Part shown: one piece after another, positions 1 to 11,245 of the stretch | Layout: every line of letters begins with the position of its first letter | Numbering within the stretch: the first letter of the stretch is position 1 | Source of the DNA: Isoetes taiwanensis | Lineage: Eukaryota; Streptophyta; Lycopodiopsida; Isoetales; Isoetaceae | NCBI GenBank assembly: GCA_021234155.1 | Contig: JAJEKV010000169.1 | Span: 477,344-541,343, forward strand | Length of the DNA stretch: 64,000 bases | Direction: 5' to 3' | Program-made: the position numbers and the translations under genes | The notes under the pieces: generated by a model | The model's input: the letters and a program-made list of their open reading frames with translations, nothing else | What the model was told of the DNA's origin: nothing | Databases searched by the model: none

Positions 1-24
1 ATATGCAAAAAAATTAAGCCTTAC

Positions 25-156
25 CAGAAGGGATAGCTCTTCATTTAACCAACTGACAAATGCTACACTATTAACAATTTTTGAACATGAAGCTGCAAGA
101 ACGTGCGTTGCAAAAGATTGGATAAATTCATGTTGTGTCTCAAGATCAGCTTTGAT
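25..156 (-). CDS. CHUP1-like protein, single internal exon (gene runs off the left edge)
   Basis: The minus strand reads an open 44-codon exon, with an AG acceptor at 158-157 and a GT donor at 24-23; both ends are in phase 0. The peptide starts IKADLETQHEFIQSFATH and contains AFVSWLNEELSLL. This matches the conserved C-terminal actin-binding/DUF1664-like block of CHUP1 (consensus KADVETQG...AFVSWLDEELSFL). CHUP1 sits on the chloroplast outer envelope and nucleates short actin filaments for light-driven chloroplast movement. The downstream exons, expected to begin V-DERAVLKHF, would lie left of base 1. I could not find the preceding exon (expected to end in ENRSxxLLA) with confidence. The stretch at about 540-575 on the minus strand is only vaguely similar. 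The exon itself is intact, but whether the whole gene works cannot be judged. Confidence 0.72.
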
Positions 157-2131
157 CTGCAAAAATAAATACCCAGGGTCAACAATCATCAAATATCAAA
201 CCACATAGATAAAAGTAATTAAAGGAATTTGACTTGTAAATCAACAATGATGTGAACTTTCCTATGTTAGATCTATCCAGATTATAGCTTATCTAATAAG
301 CGCTAAAGAGATGAATTGATCTTCATGCTCCAATACTGCTCCTAAAATCCATAGAAATATGAGAAAAATGGAATCATTTATGAGAAAGCAAGAATGCAAT
401 AATATAAACTTGTATGTTGTTATGCAGTTTACAGAACATGAGATGTGACTTCAATATATATAAATGGCAGTTATACGCAACATGAGGCATGAACTTCGCG
501 ATGACATGATTATCATATTCTGATATGAACCAGTCTGCAATAACCAGGAAATACGATGTTTATCACCTCTCAACTGCAAGAAGGAACATAGAATTAGCGA
601 GTTACAAATTATAAGAAAGAGAAAAGTATGCAGAAAAGACATAATTTAAAAACAATAGAAAGTTCAATCTGCTGAGCTGCATATCCTAACTGCTGCAGAA
701 ATATCTACATCAAGATGACATGCACTTAGTTTATGTATGACCATTTAGGTCAGCAACAACGTGGCACATGGGTGTATAAAAGCAGTTATGGATCTACCTT
801 CATGCAAACAACTTAAAATATTTGCAGAAAGCATCTTAAAATAGATAATCCATTAAAAAGGCACATACATCTATCAGATTATGTGCAATGGTACTATCAG
901 GCCTAAGCAAGTAATATGGCATTTTCAATTGTTACCTCAAGCATAGGCCAAAAAGAAGGAAGAACCAATCCTGAAAAGCTACGGGTTCAAGAATTAACTG
1001 ATTAACGTGATGATTTGCACCTTATGAATCGGACATGATTTACCAATTTGACCAAGGGCGCAGGTAAGATTGCTCAATGGCATAGACCCATTTGGCCATA
1101 TATCCACCAAAACTTAAAATTAAGACATATCTAAAAAGGGCACAAAGTGCAAACAGAAAGCCACTTGATACTAACCGGGTTTGTGCTAGTCTCTTCTTTG
1201 CTCCAGTCCGTAGCCTTCACCTAATCATACGAAATACTGCAACATTCAACTTTACAATGTAGCTTTAAGAGCGCACCATATGCTGGAATGAAAATAAAGC
1301 AGGTTACCTTAGTTTCTACCACAACTTCAAAGATATTATCTCTCCATTACTACAGTCCAAGATGGCATTCGTATCTTGCCTAAAGGTGCTTGCCCCTGCC
1401 AGGATCCCAAAATATCTTGTTGCAAGCTTGGTATCTAAACCATTGTCCCGTGATAAAGCATCCTTTGTCATTTCATAGCGATATATTGGGCATCATCAAG
1501 GGGCTTAACTCATCCGCAATGAAAATGGATAAGGAAATATTTAAAAAACTTGACATTTGAGAAATATAAAAGAGTTCTCATTATGCAAATGTTTGTATGA
1601 ATTTTAAGTGTCTCGATAAATAATCTCATGGATGCAAAGAGCAACGACGAACCTATATCCGTTTTTTTTCCCATTGCTTGTTAAGATCTCCAAGTCAGAT
1701 ATTACCTCAAAAGCTAAGCCATGCAACATAAAACTTGATGTCTGATCTTATGTAGTCTTAATGCGAGCTCCAATGAAAAAATCAGTACTACTCCTAAAAT
1801 GAAAAAATCGGCACATGTTAGACGCGAATGAGAAAAATCGCACCGCTTCTAACTAAAGAATTCTAAGTGCTCCTAAAAGCCGACTTTGAGATGAAATGGC
1901 GAAATCATACCTTCCACCTTCTAAGAACACTCGTATAAGATAATTATTTTTCGTAATCTTGAATCTCAAACAAAACCATTAGAATTAGTCTTAGCAATAG
2001 AGCATTCAGATTTCACTGTCGATTCCATTCACCTATGAGGATCCAACCCAGCTCAAGTAATACACGACCCAATATCCACTGGCCCAATTCTGAGGCGCCG
2101 AAAGGAGAGACAACAAAAAATCATAGAGGAA
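157..2131. other. AT-rich intron or intergenic DNA with exon-like patches
   Basis: No confident gene. On the minus strand there is a GT/AG-bounded open patch near 1177-1221 (VKATDWSKEETSTNP). A 51-codon open stretch runs from about 1468 down to 1313 (contains LATRYFGILAGASTF). I recognise neither, and open stretches of this length occur by chance. The region may be an upstream intron of the CHUP1-like gene that the Mutator element entered. Confidence 0.4.
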
Positions 2132-2140
2132 ATCGTAGAG
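2132..2140. repeat. Left 9-bp target-site duplication of the Mutator-like element (ATCGTAGAG)
   Basis: ATCGTAGAG lies immediately outside the left terminal inverted repeat and is repeated exactly at 14561-14569 immediately outside the right one. A 9-bp duplication is the hallmark of Mutator-superfamily transposition. Confidence 0.92.
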
Positions 2141-2580
2141 GGCTCGGGATAGTCTTTACCCCGGTTTCGGGGATCCCGAGGTAAAAACCGTCCTCCCAGA
2201 TCACCCCCGTGGCTCAGCGGAATCCGTTTGGGGACCCCCGTTTCCGATCTTGACACCGTGAGGGTCCTGCATAAATCTGGGCCGTCCGCCCACGCGACAC
2301 ATCCGGGCCGTCCGTGGTGTTCCCCGCCTCCGGTATCACCATCGCCTGATCCCGCCCTCCGGGATCACCGACGCCTGATCCCGCCCTCCGGGATCCCCAT
2401 GCCCTGGCCGATAACCGCGCCCGATATCAGCCGTGGGTGTGATCCCCTCCTCCGGATGCGCCATCGGCGTGGCGATGCTCGGCCACCCGATGTATCGCCA
2501 CGATCCGACCTCGGGATCACCACCTTGGCCGACGTCGGCCGACATCGGGGACCCGGGAAGATGCCGCCCTCCGGGATCCC
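2141..2580 (+). repeat. Left terminal inverted repeat of the MULE
   Basis: About 440 bp that aligns, with small indels, to the reverse complement of about 14130-14560. It is GC-rich and packed with variants of CCTCCGGGATCACC and GGATCCCGAGG, plus CCGATATCGG-type palindromes. Long TIRs are typical of MULEs and usually hold the transposase-binding sites and the promoters of the internal genes. ORFs drawn through this region are by-products of its base composition. Confidence 0.88.
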
Positions 2581-2850
2581 GGAAAGGACTCTGGCCGATA
2601 ACCGCGCCCCGATATCAGCCGTGGTGAATCCCTCCTCCGGGATCACCGACACCCACCGGGCGTGATTACATCCTCCGGGATCACCGGAATGCGACGGCAG
2701 TGATCCCCTCCTCCGGGATCCCCATGCCCTGGCCGATATCGGATGCCCGTTATACGCCAGGCTTATTCCGACCTCCGGTATCCCCGAAAGTCCTTCTCGG
2801 TGAAAACCTCCTCCGGGATCACCACTGCCTTGACGAAAGCCGGGGGCCGT
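2581..2850. repeat. Left subterminal array of CCTCCGGGATC motifs
   Basis: Irregular 30-70-bp spaced copies of CTCCGGGATCACC and CTCCGGGATCCCC continue inward from the TIR, but they no longer align one-to-one with the right end. The motif contains the palindrome GGGATCCC or GGTGATCACC-like halves. I read it as amplified subterminal binding sites. Confidence 0.7.
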
Positions 2851-3230
2851 CCACGTGGTTCAATCGATGCCATTGGTTTGAATTAATGCCTGACGGCCCA
2901 GGTCAGTGTCGTACGCCGGGCACTAATGGTGTAACCGGAGGGCGGGAAAACCGCCAGTTATTCGTACGGGCCCAATTGCGAGTCGCCACGTGTGCGGTTG
3001 GGGATTCCGGAGGAAGGGAGCACAGTGGTGCGATGGCTATGTCCGAACTCTGTGCGCCAAGAACGATTGCCCTTTCCGACCGGAATCGACCGAAAGGGCC
3101 CGATTTTGCCGAATCTAGAGGCGCCCCATTTCTTGTTGCATCTACCGAGTATTTAAAGGTAAGCGCCATGGACAGATCCGTTGTTAAAGTCTATTTTAGT
3201 CTTATTCTAACCGGTTATGTTATTTTACAG

Positions 3231-4049
3231 ATGATGGAGGAGTCGATTAACTTCGAAATCAGCCTTAATACGTCCATTAACGAGAACTGGAATGGGGAAA
3301 TGGAAGGAAACTCGGCTTGGCCATTGCCCGACTGCCTCAAAGATATTGCTCAGATTGAATCCGACCAAGAGGTTCAATCCCCGAACAAGAAGAGATTAAG
3401 GGCAGAAGCAAGAGCTAAGGGCGCTTCACCACAGAAGAATACCCCTGCTGCCAGGGACGAGGCTTCAGTTGATGGCCAATGCCACGAAAAAGCAGATGAT
3501 CTAAAGAATGCTAAAAATGCAGATGAGGGGGATGAGGCCCCGAAAAGTAATATTGAATGTTTTAACGTTAATCCAAGCGAGGAACCCACCACCAAGAAAT
3601 TTTGAAGGACTACGGTGTATGATCGTCAAATCGAAAATGGCGCTGTTGTGTCGGTGGATCGCAGCAAATCCTACAGCAGGAAGATCGAACTGGAGAATCA
3701 TAGGTTCAGGGTGCATCAATTATGGCAAAATTACAGGCTTCCAGATGCCCCGAGGGGTCGAATTCCGAAGAACAAGGCTGAGGTGAGGGTTAGAGATTAT
3801 GGGAAGATAAGTGTGGAGAGATCTCTTGACCCCGACTTTAAATTTAGTGTTAGTCCTGTGCCTCCTGGTACAGGACTATTCATGCATCTGACGGACCAGG
3901 TCAAGCTCAAGGATCCACAAATCGCCACGGGTCAGCCATCAAAGGCTCGCCAGAAGACCAAGCGGACCACGCAGCCAAAGCTGCGCCCGGAAGAGGCCCG
4001 CACAAGTGATGGCCCGCCAAGCGTCAGAGTGATTCTAGGCACTTCATGA
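3231..4049 (+). pseudogene. MULE plus-strand ORF (unknown, basic/acidic) broken by one in-frame TGA
   Basis: An upstream exon ends at 3158 (TTTAAAG) and a 72-bp GT-AG intron (3159-3230, GTAAGC...TTTACAG) leads straight into ATGATGGAGG. The frame runs 124 codons to a TGA at 3603-3605, then stays open in the same frame for another 147 codons to a TGA at 4047-4049. The first part has a charged segment with nuclear-localisation-like KKRLRAEARAK and a run of acidic residues. The second has NHRFRVHQLWQNYRLPD, then a lysine/arginine-rich tail. I do not recognise the family. It lies upstream of, and on the same strand as, the Ulp1-like domain at 8.5-9.0 kb, so both may once have been one MULE gene that the Ty3 element split. 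The single stop makes this copy a likely pseudogene unless it is read through or spliced around. Confidence 0.5.
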
Positions 4050-4966
4050 GGCACCACCAACATTCCTGCAAATCAGGCCTCCTCCCGTGAGTCGCACCGA
4101 GATCGGTCAGAGTCTATATATTGGGCCAAAGGCCATTGTACTATATATATGATTAGAGCTAGCACATGAAGGCTAGATGAGTTTTGAGTCTTGTCTCTTT
4201 TCGGTTTTCTCTCGATTACGAGAGCTCATGTATGTTCATCATTGATATCAAGGAAGCTTATCATTTTCCTCTCATTTGTTCTTTTCTTTCTTCTTCTTGT
4301 TCTCTTCTTGCAAATCCGTGACATAGTCCCCCTGACTCTCTGTTAGATCCACGGGTCCTCACAGAGGGATGTCTTCCAGAGTTCCCGAACCCGCACCCCC
4401 AAACACTTTCGCCACGCAGTGCGATTCAATCCTACTTTCTTCATGCGCCATATGCACCGTCCAGAAACTTCACGGAAGAACTCCTTTCTCGACGGACATC
4501 TCGCTTGGAGCACCATCGGCTCGGGAAACCTGCTCATGACATGTATGGATCTGCTTATGACATTGAGGGGAGGCCATCTTCGGTCTAGGGCTCGGTCGGC
4601 CACCCACCCACCCTGTCTCCCTCTGTCGGCCCCGTTCCCGCCCCAAAGCGTGCAAACATTGCTCACGCCTCGGTCCCCTCATCACTATCGAGCCCTATCG
4701 GGCTCAACCTTCTCAACCTTACTTTCATACCCCCTGAACATGCCTACATCCATCACTCTTCAAAGCCATCGCCTTTTCCTTCACAACCATCATCTCCCGG
4801 GTGGCGGGGATATCCACAAGTCTCTTTTACGCCTACCCAGGAATTTCCTTTCCCGACATTTCCCACTGCACTTCCTGTTTACAACCTTACAGATCTCAAA
4901 ACCAATGCTCAGGCACCTTCAGTTCCTCAACCACAGTCACCCCTTCATCAGGGTCCTTTAGGCACC

Positions 4967-5770
4967 ATGCCACCTCCAACTCAACCTCAATATCCTCACT
5001 ATACTGTTCCTGTCCAGCCAAGCACTTTCACATCTACCTTTCAGACTCTGAAACTGACTTATCCCACCTTTGGCAACACGAAAGGCAAACCCTTAGACCA
5101 AAGTGCTCAGGCCCACATGGAAGAATTTGAGGCTCTAGCTGTCCTAAATGGTCATGCGCAACCTCAACTGAAATTCCACATCTTTTCCACCACCCTGCGT
5201 GGCTCTCCTCATCAATGGCTCATGTCCAACAAAAGCCACTGGAAACAAGATTGGTCCGAAATGAGAACTGCTTTTCTTTCTCACTACGGGACCACGGATG
5301 ATGATCAACTTCATCTCAAGCAACTCAATGAACTTCAACAAGAGCCCACGGAGTCTGCCAGGATTTTATGGATCGACTTCACATTCTCGCTTTCGAAACT
5401 CAAGGAGTACCCAACACGAGCCGATTTTGGTCCAGTTTCTCCAAGGACTTCCTCCAAATATTCGACTCATGATCAATACCAAGGCCCCAAGACTTTGGAG
5501 CAGGCTATCGACCTTGTCAATCACTTTCGGTCCAATGTTTCCTCCCGTATGGGGCTCTTCAAGAGCTCCCTTTCATTCCACTGTCATGGTTCCACGGGAC
5601 GGCCGTCCCAGCCTCTCAACACGCCAATCCACAACAGCGATCGATCTGGTGCCATATATGCAAATATCAAGGCCATTTGGCAAACGAGTGCAACTCAACC
5701 CATGGCCCGCCTCATTGCAAAAGATGCAACATGTGCAATCATGCCACGGAAGAATGCACTCGCGACTCAT
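4967..5770 (+). pseudogene. Ty3 gag remnant with two CCHC zinc knuckles
   Basis: The frame starting at 4967 has the retrotransposon Gag pattern (LTYPTFGNTKGKPLDQ..., LNGHAQPQLKFHIFSTTL, W...SEMRTAFLSHYG). The signal moves to another frame near 5420 (ILVQFLQGLPPNIRLMI). Two CX2CX4HX4C knuckles follow: CHICKYQGHLANEC at 5650-5691 and CKRCNMCNHATEEC shortly after. Frameshifts mean no full Gag can be made. Confidence 0.72.
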
Positions 5771-6839
5771 CCTACTCCGTTCGCAACAAACTTGTTTATC
5801 AAGTGCAAACAACACCTCAAAGAACAATCGCACTATCGCCAAACCACCCTTCAGCGCAACCAACTCAACTCTATCAAGAATAGAGCAACAACGGGGACCC
5901 AACACACGCCCTCCTTTTGATCCTTCTAAAGCTCGTTATCACCGTCAAGAATGGGGTCATACCACCATGGCGTGCCCTCAACTTCCACAAGTTCGTGTAC
6001 GCTTCACGGCACCAATCGTACCACATCGGTCCGCCTCACGCCTTACCAACTCGATTGCTAATGGCAAACAAGGCCCGCGTCCCCGTTCAAGAAGCCACCT
6101 CGGCCAAAGAATCACGTTATCATCCACCGACTCGCAAATCAACCTCGATGGATCAACAAGCACAAGAAGAAATTTTCCGTGCTCTTAATCCTCCAAATTC
6201 AGCATCAAATTGGGTTGGTTTGGTTTCACGCCGCACTGTGGCATCACGCCCCTCGACCATTATTCCAAATGGCACGCCAACCCGCCTTTGCAGTTGACAC
6301 CATTCCTCATGAGGAAGAAAAAAAGGTTCATTTTGCACCGACTTGGAGAAACTCATGCCACATGTCATGCCTAAAGTTCGCCAAAGCATTTTGAATCTCA
6401 TGCAAAGTCTGGCAAGGCCGACGCTAGCAAATGTTCATGCCACCACCAGAGCTCAACAAAGACAAGATACACCTTCTACATCTCAACCTCCACGCTCTCA
6501 GCCATATCCCAATATTGCTGCAGAGGTTGACTTACTCAAAGAAGTTGCTGCTTCATTACCACGCACTCCAGCACCCGTGGAACCAGCAGATCCTTTTTCT
6601 CATGTGCCTCGAACTCCAAGAGGAGCTAGCCAAGATCAAAATTCCTTTAAGCTTGGCAACCATTTTGAAACTCGTCCCCGCTCTCAAGGACCGGTTACCA
6701 CTCCCAACCTGTTTTAGTTGGGGCGTGGCTCTACACCCACGGTCCATGCCACGGTGGGTAATCGCAAAGTCAACCATGTTCAAATAGACGAGGTAGCGCA
6801 ATCAATCTCATCACGGATAAACTCCGCAAAACAAATGGG

Positions 6840-8430
6840 CATCAAACAACTCTTTTCGTGCCCCATATGACATCAAGTTGGCTAATGGCCATATCACCCG
6901 CACCTCAAGGCGCCACGCCTCTTCTTCACATCAACATCGGTGATCTCCGATTCCCCATGGAATTTGGAGTTTGGAAGGTCAAGCGAAGATCCCGTGATTA
7001 TGAAATGTTGGTTGGCCGACCTTTTCTCCGCCAGGGCCAAGAGTATCCATTATCGGGCCACGGATCGCTTGGTCATCAATGATGGTCACCTCAATGCCAC
7101 CATGGACTTGGAAACGAGGCAGATCATTTCGTTGAACACGCTGAACCCTCTCTCTCGCACCGCAGTTCCGAGGAAGCTCGAATATTTATCACGCTCGTGC
7201 TCCACCGCGAAGCGCCTCTGTCATCCTACCCCAATATGCCGATCCTTGGGGAGAAATGACTCTTGATCGACCACGGCCGTAGGTCGCTTTGCTTGACCCT
7301 TTACCCGCTCCTTGCAATAGAATCCAACGTGTTGATCACTTTTCAGATGCTAAACCTCCTGCAACTCCTGTTGATGTACACGCTGTCATGAAGCAACCTC
7401 TGCTGGATATAACTCAGCAACCTCTCTTTTTCACCACGCAGAGTGCCACGCATCCTGTTATGCTTCAACCGCCTGCTCATATTGTCCAGGACACAGAAGT
7501 GATACCTCATATTCAGACTCCTGAAGTCGAGATCGTGGACGTGGGCAACAATCAGCCTGTCCGCCTTGCTGCAAATCTTCCGGCCCCTTATCGTCACAGG
7601 GCCGTCAAGCTTTTCAAAAAGTTCAAATACATTTTCGCCTGGAGCTACAGAGATCTTCGGGGAATCAACAAAAGCCTGGGGGAACTCACTATTCCTACCA
7701 AATCGATGCACGCACCGCTTTAGCAACGACAATGCCCGCCAACCCCAATTACCGGATGCGGATCGTCAAGGCATAACTTGACAAACTCCTTCACTGCGGT
7801 TTGATCTATGAGGTCAAACATTCTGAATGGGTGAGCCCCATCGTCATTGCACTCAAACACAATGGTAAGATCCGCGTCTGCATGGACTACCGAAAACTCA
7901 ATCAGGCTACGGAGCGTGATCACTTTCCACTTCCCTTCACAGACCAGGTTCTGGAAGAGGTCGCTGGACATGAGATGTACTCCTTCATGGATGGTTTTTC
8001 GGCTACAATCGATCTCAATCAAAGAATCTGATCAACTCAAGACTACTTTCACCACCCCGTAAGCACTTTTTGCCTACAAGGTGGTTCCTTTTGGATTATC
8101 AAACTCTCCATCAACGCTTCAACGCATCATGCTCTTAGTTTTTCATGATTTTATGAAGGAAAATCCTTCTTACAAATTTTTCAAGATGACTTCTCGCCTC
8201 TACGTTCCATGGCTGACCATTTGGATAAATTGGAACTCGCTTCCGTAAATGTGATGAGTCCCATTAGTCTCAATCCGAGAAATGCACCTTTTTCGGCCAC
8301 CTCCGGTGTTCTCGTAGGCCACGCTGTCGCCAGCGTGTAACACCACGATCCCGCCAAAATCGGTTGTGTGCTCAAGGCTCAAGCACCGCCCAATATCAAA
8401 GAGACACGCTTCTTTCCTCGGTAAGGTCAA
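6840..8430 (+). pseudogene. Ty3 protease/reverse transcriptase remnant
   Basis: After a protease-like stretch (YDIKLANGHITRTS near 6868), reverse transcriptase motifs appear in shifting frames. They are WVSPIVIALKHNGKIRVCMD with YRKLNQAT (about 7830-7905), HFPLPFTDQVLE, FMDGFSATIDLNQ (consensus FLDGYSGYNQI), and a degraded catalytic block (FQDDFSPL where YLDDIL is expected). Nothing resembling RNase H or integrase follows. Stops at 7721, 8028 and elsewhere rule out function. Confidence 0.75.
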
Positions 8431-8510
8431 TTATTACTCCAGCTTCATTCCCGACTAGCCATTGCAGATCCCATTCATAAACTCACGGGTGACGAAATCC
8501 ACCGGGCTTG

Positions 8511-8986
8511 ATGAAGAAGCCTTGCCCTTGCATATTGCACTTCGATTCCTTTGATCCCTCCATGCTCCAACACGCGGTTCATCACCTTGTGAGTGCAAAA
8601 TTTGGTAACTATTCATTCATAGCCTATCTTCTAATGCCTTGAATTGCGGTTTTTTAAGTGATGTATTTAAGAGGTGGAGGCACGAGGCATCGGATTGCAT
8701 AATGCACCAAGTAATCTTGATGGAAGCTCCACCTGGCAAAGACAACAACCGTGATTGTGGCATCTATGTTATTGGTTGTGTGCGTAAATTCATCGAGAAA
8801 ATCTACATGAAGGAGACAGATGTGAGTTGTCTATGTCTTATCTTCTCGTCATTCTTGATCAGCAAAATTTATTTAGTGTCCATTTATAATCTCCATCGTG
8901 GTGCGATGGTGATCCACCGGGACTGGTTTGCCAAGAAAGACATGGACAATTTGAGGTCAAGCTTCAAGGTCATGCCGCGAAGTTAA
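8511..8986 (+). pseudogene. Ulp1-like (C48) cysteine peptidase, C-terminal catalytic part carried by the MULE
   Basis: An exon ending at 8588 reads CILHFDSFDPSMLQHAV, the block around the catalytic Asp of ULP proteases. A phase-0 intron (8589-8671, GTGAGT...TTTAAG) leads to RWRHEASDCIMHQVILMEAP and then NNRDCGIYVIGCVRKF, where DCG holds the catalytic Cys. The end reads HRDWFAKKDMDNLRSSF, like ULP C-termini. ULP1 proteases remove SUMO. The glutamine normally six residues before the catalytic Cys (oxyanion hole) is Lys here (GKDNNRDCG). The catalytic His region upstream is absent because the Ty3 insertion or a deletion removed it. The frame is open to the TAA at 8984-8986. Confidence 0.72.
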
Positions 8987-9279
8987 GGACCGCCTAAAAG
9001 CGTGAAAAATCAACCTTCTACTTGCCCGAGGGTAGCAACCAATTCGACCGCCCGTGACCCGCTTTGATGTTTGAATGGTCCATAACGTAAAAAAAAACTT
9101 TTGATCCTTGTTCAACATGTAAATTTTTGGCTATGATTGTAAAATATGACAGTCTGTGAATGGTTAATTGATGTGGGAGATAGCTTTTGTTTTTCCTTAT
9201 CCGTGTTTACTCCTGAACTTTCAATCTGCATCCCCTCAATTCATAACAGATGTTGTCCACAGATGTTTGGGAATTTGAA
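8987..9279. other. MULE internal non-coding spacer
   Basis: AT-rich sequence after the Ulp1-like stop; it may contain the 3' untranslated region. No other feature seen. Confidence 0.5.
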
Positions 9280-10440
9280 CACCTCCTCGATCCCCAAACT
9301 TGAATAGCTCGGGATCCCGGTTTGAACACCTCCCGGATCCCGTGGAGGCAAATATTAAAACAACCAATGGAAAAGACAAATGGAAAACAACCAGTGGTGG
9401 TGATCCCCACCTCCGGGATCACCACCCCGCGGACGGGAATAAATTCGAGAACCTAAGAACCATAGACTCTTAAAAAAAAAAAAATCTCCCCCCGCCATCG
9501 GTGATCCCGGAGGTGGGGATCACCCATGGTGGTCCCCACCGGGTGATCCCGAGGTGGGATCACCCACCTGATCCCCACCTCCGGGATCACCACCTCGCGG
9601 ACGGGAATAAACTGCGGAAGCTAAGAACCATGGACTCTTAAAAAAAAATAAAAAATTCGCCCGCTTACTGGTGATCCCAGAGGTGGGGATCACCCATGGT
9701 GGTCCCCACCTGGTGATCCCGGAGGTGGGGATCACCCACGGTGATCCCCACCTCCGGGATCACCACCCCGCGGACGGGAATAAATTCGAGAAGGTAAGAA
9801 CCATAGACTCTTAAAAAAAAAATAAAAAATTCGCCCGCTTACTGGTGATCCCGGAGGTGGGGATCACCCATGGTGGTTCCCACCTGGTGATCCCGGAGGT
9901 TGGTATGACCAATGGTGAACCCGTCCTCCGGGATCACCACCTCGCGGACGGGAATAAACTGCGGAAGCTAAGAACCATAGACTCTTAAAAAAAAATAAAA
10001 AATTCGCCTTCGGTGATCTCGAGGTGGGGATCACCCACTGTGATCCCACCAGATCCCGGAGGTGGGGATCACCACGTGATCCCCACCTCCGGGATCACCA
10101 CCCCGACGGACGGAATAAATTCGGTAAGCTAAGAACCATAGACTCTTAAAAAAAAAAAAAATTCGCCTGCCATCGGTGATCCCCGGAGGTGGGGATCACC
10201 CATGGTGGTCCCCACCTGGTGATAGCGGAGGTGGGGATCACCGTGGGTGATCCCCACCTCCGGGATCACCACCCCGCGGACGGGAATAAATTCGAGAAGC
10301 TAAGAACCATAGACTCTTAAAAAAAAATTAAAAAATTCGCCGGCTTACTGGTGATCCCGGAGGTGGGGATCACCCAGTCCTCCGGGATCCCCAAGGGTGG
10401 ATTCAGTCCTCCGGGATCCCCACGTTCAAAGAAACAATAG
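9280..10440. repeat. Internal tandem array, about six copies of a 170-bp unit with the TIR core motif
   Basis: The anchor CGGACGGGAATAAA recurs near 9430, 9598, 9771, 9945, 10106 and 10277, a period of about 161-174 bp. Each unit has two parts. One is an A-rich piece (AACCATAGACTCTT followed by a run of A). The other is a GC-rich piece made of GGTGATCCCGGAGGTGGG and its inverted partner CCCCACCTCCGGGATCACC, which can fold into long hairpins. The GC-rich core is the same motif as in the TIRs. The array lies between the plus-strand Ulp1-like gene and the unknown ORF that faces the minus-strand transposase. Confidence 0.85.
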
Positions 10441-10606
10441 AGGTACCTAGCCATTGAAAAAAAAGTCCACTTTACTACTTTACCTTTACCATTACAAATT
10501 GAAATCAAGGGTTAACCGTTGTACAACGGATAGTACAACGGTTGATTCATAAGTCTATTTGTACCCTTGCCTTAGTGGTTCTTGCTAGAAAGTAAGTTGG
10601 TTTCAA

Positions 10607-11179
10607 TTGAGTTCAGTAGCTAAGTGGCAGATGGTGAGGACCCGACAACAGCTGCAGCAAGGCAGTGCCATCAATGCCCACAGCCTTGATGATATTCTCG
10701 TCCACTTGAATGAAATTCAGGAGGAAGTGGGGCTTGATCTCGCCCAACCCGACAGCATCAAAACGTTCCAAAGTGAGCATGTTGTTGTCTTCCTTCACAT
10801 TTATGTTCTACTTTCATACTAATCTTTTCAGCCATCTTTTCATGATCCCCTCATGGTTCATGCAGAGACCGTGGAGAATGGGGAATACAATAGAGAGACC
10901 CCTAGGCCTCTGGGCAATGATCCCGGTCGGCCAAGCCACAGGGCATTGCTTTGGGAATTGAAGAAGTGCATTATCCAGGGCAAGGCTTTGAAGAATTTGC
11001 TAGCTACGGACATTGTCTGGGAAGGCAACACCCTAAAAGCCTGCTTCGAGGAAATGTATGCTGCACGGAGGCTGCGAAAGAAGGTTCTAATTAGGGAAGT
11101 CCTAGAGGGGTCTGATCCATCTTTATGCGACATCTTCGATCACATCATGTGGACACTACCTGTGGTGTGCCAGATGTAA
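10607..11179 (+). CDS. Unknown MULE ORF with one intron
   Basis: A first exon from the ATG at 10607 reads VRTRQQLQQGSAINAHSLDD. A second from 10832 contains GRPSHRALLWELKKCIIQGK, then MYAARRLRKKVLIREVLEG, ending at 11179. A 3' splice site TTTTCAG ends at 10831. To stay in frame the donor must be CAT/GTTGTT at 10781, which is weak; the stronger GTGAGC at 10773 would shift the frame. The protein would be about 175 residues, helical and charged. I do not recognise it. It ends about 65 bp from the 3' end of the convergent transposase. It could be an accessory MULE protein or captured sequence. Confidence 0.42.
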
Positions 11180-11245
11180 CTGCTGAGGACGTCCGGGCAG
11201 AAGGCATGGCAACAGTGCTTGATGTTGATTCAGAATGATTCGGAC

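Larger units (their letters stand above)
4050..8510 (+). mobile_element. Decayed Ty3-type (Metaviridae) retrotransposon inserted in the MULE
   Basis: Gag, two zinc knuckles, a protease-region remnant and reverse transcriptase follow in Ty3 order on the plus strand, interrupted by many frameshifts and stops. The left part (about 4080-4322) looks like LTR sequence: TATATATTGGGCCAAAGG, a TATATATAT stretch and an end at AAATCCGTGACA. No matching right LTR, RNase H or integrase is present before the Ulp1-like exon begins near 8511, so the element is truncated. Exact insertion boundaries and a target duplication could not be fixed. Confidence 0.75.

Noticed and set aside
1177-1480. Upstream exons of the CHUP1-like gene
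   Set aside because: Open patches with plausible splice sites exist, but none matches the expected CHUP1 sequence.
2053-2860. Several overlapping ORFs of 64-145 codons and the first 150 codons of a 301-codon ORF
   Set aside because: They run through the GC-rich TIR in all frames, consist of Pro/Gly/Arg repeats and follow the palindromic motif. Only the part after the intron acceptor at 3230 looks like protein.
9280-10440. CRISPR-like array
   Set aside because: Units are about 170 bp, direct and self-complementary without unique spacers, in plant nuclear DNA inside a MULE. No cas genes.
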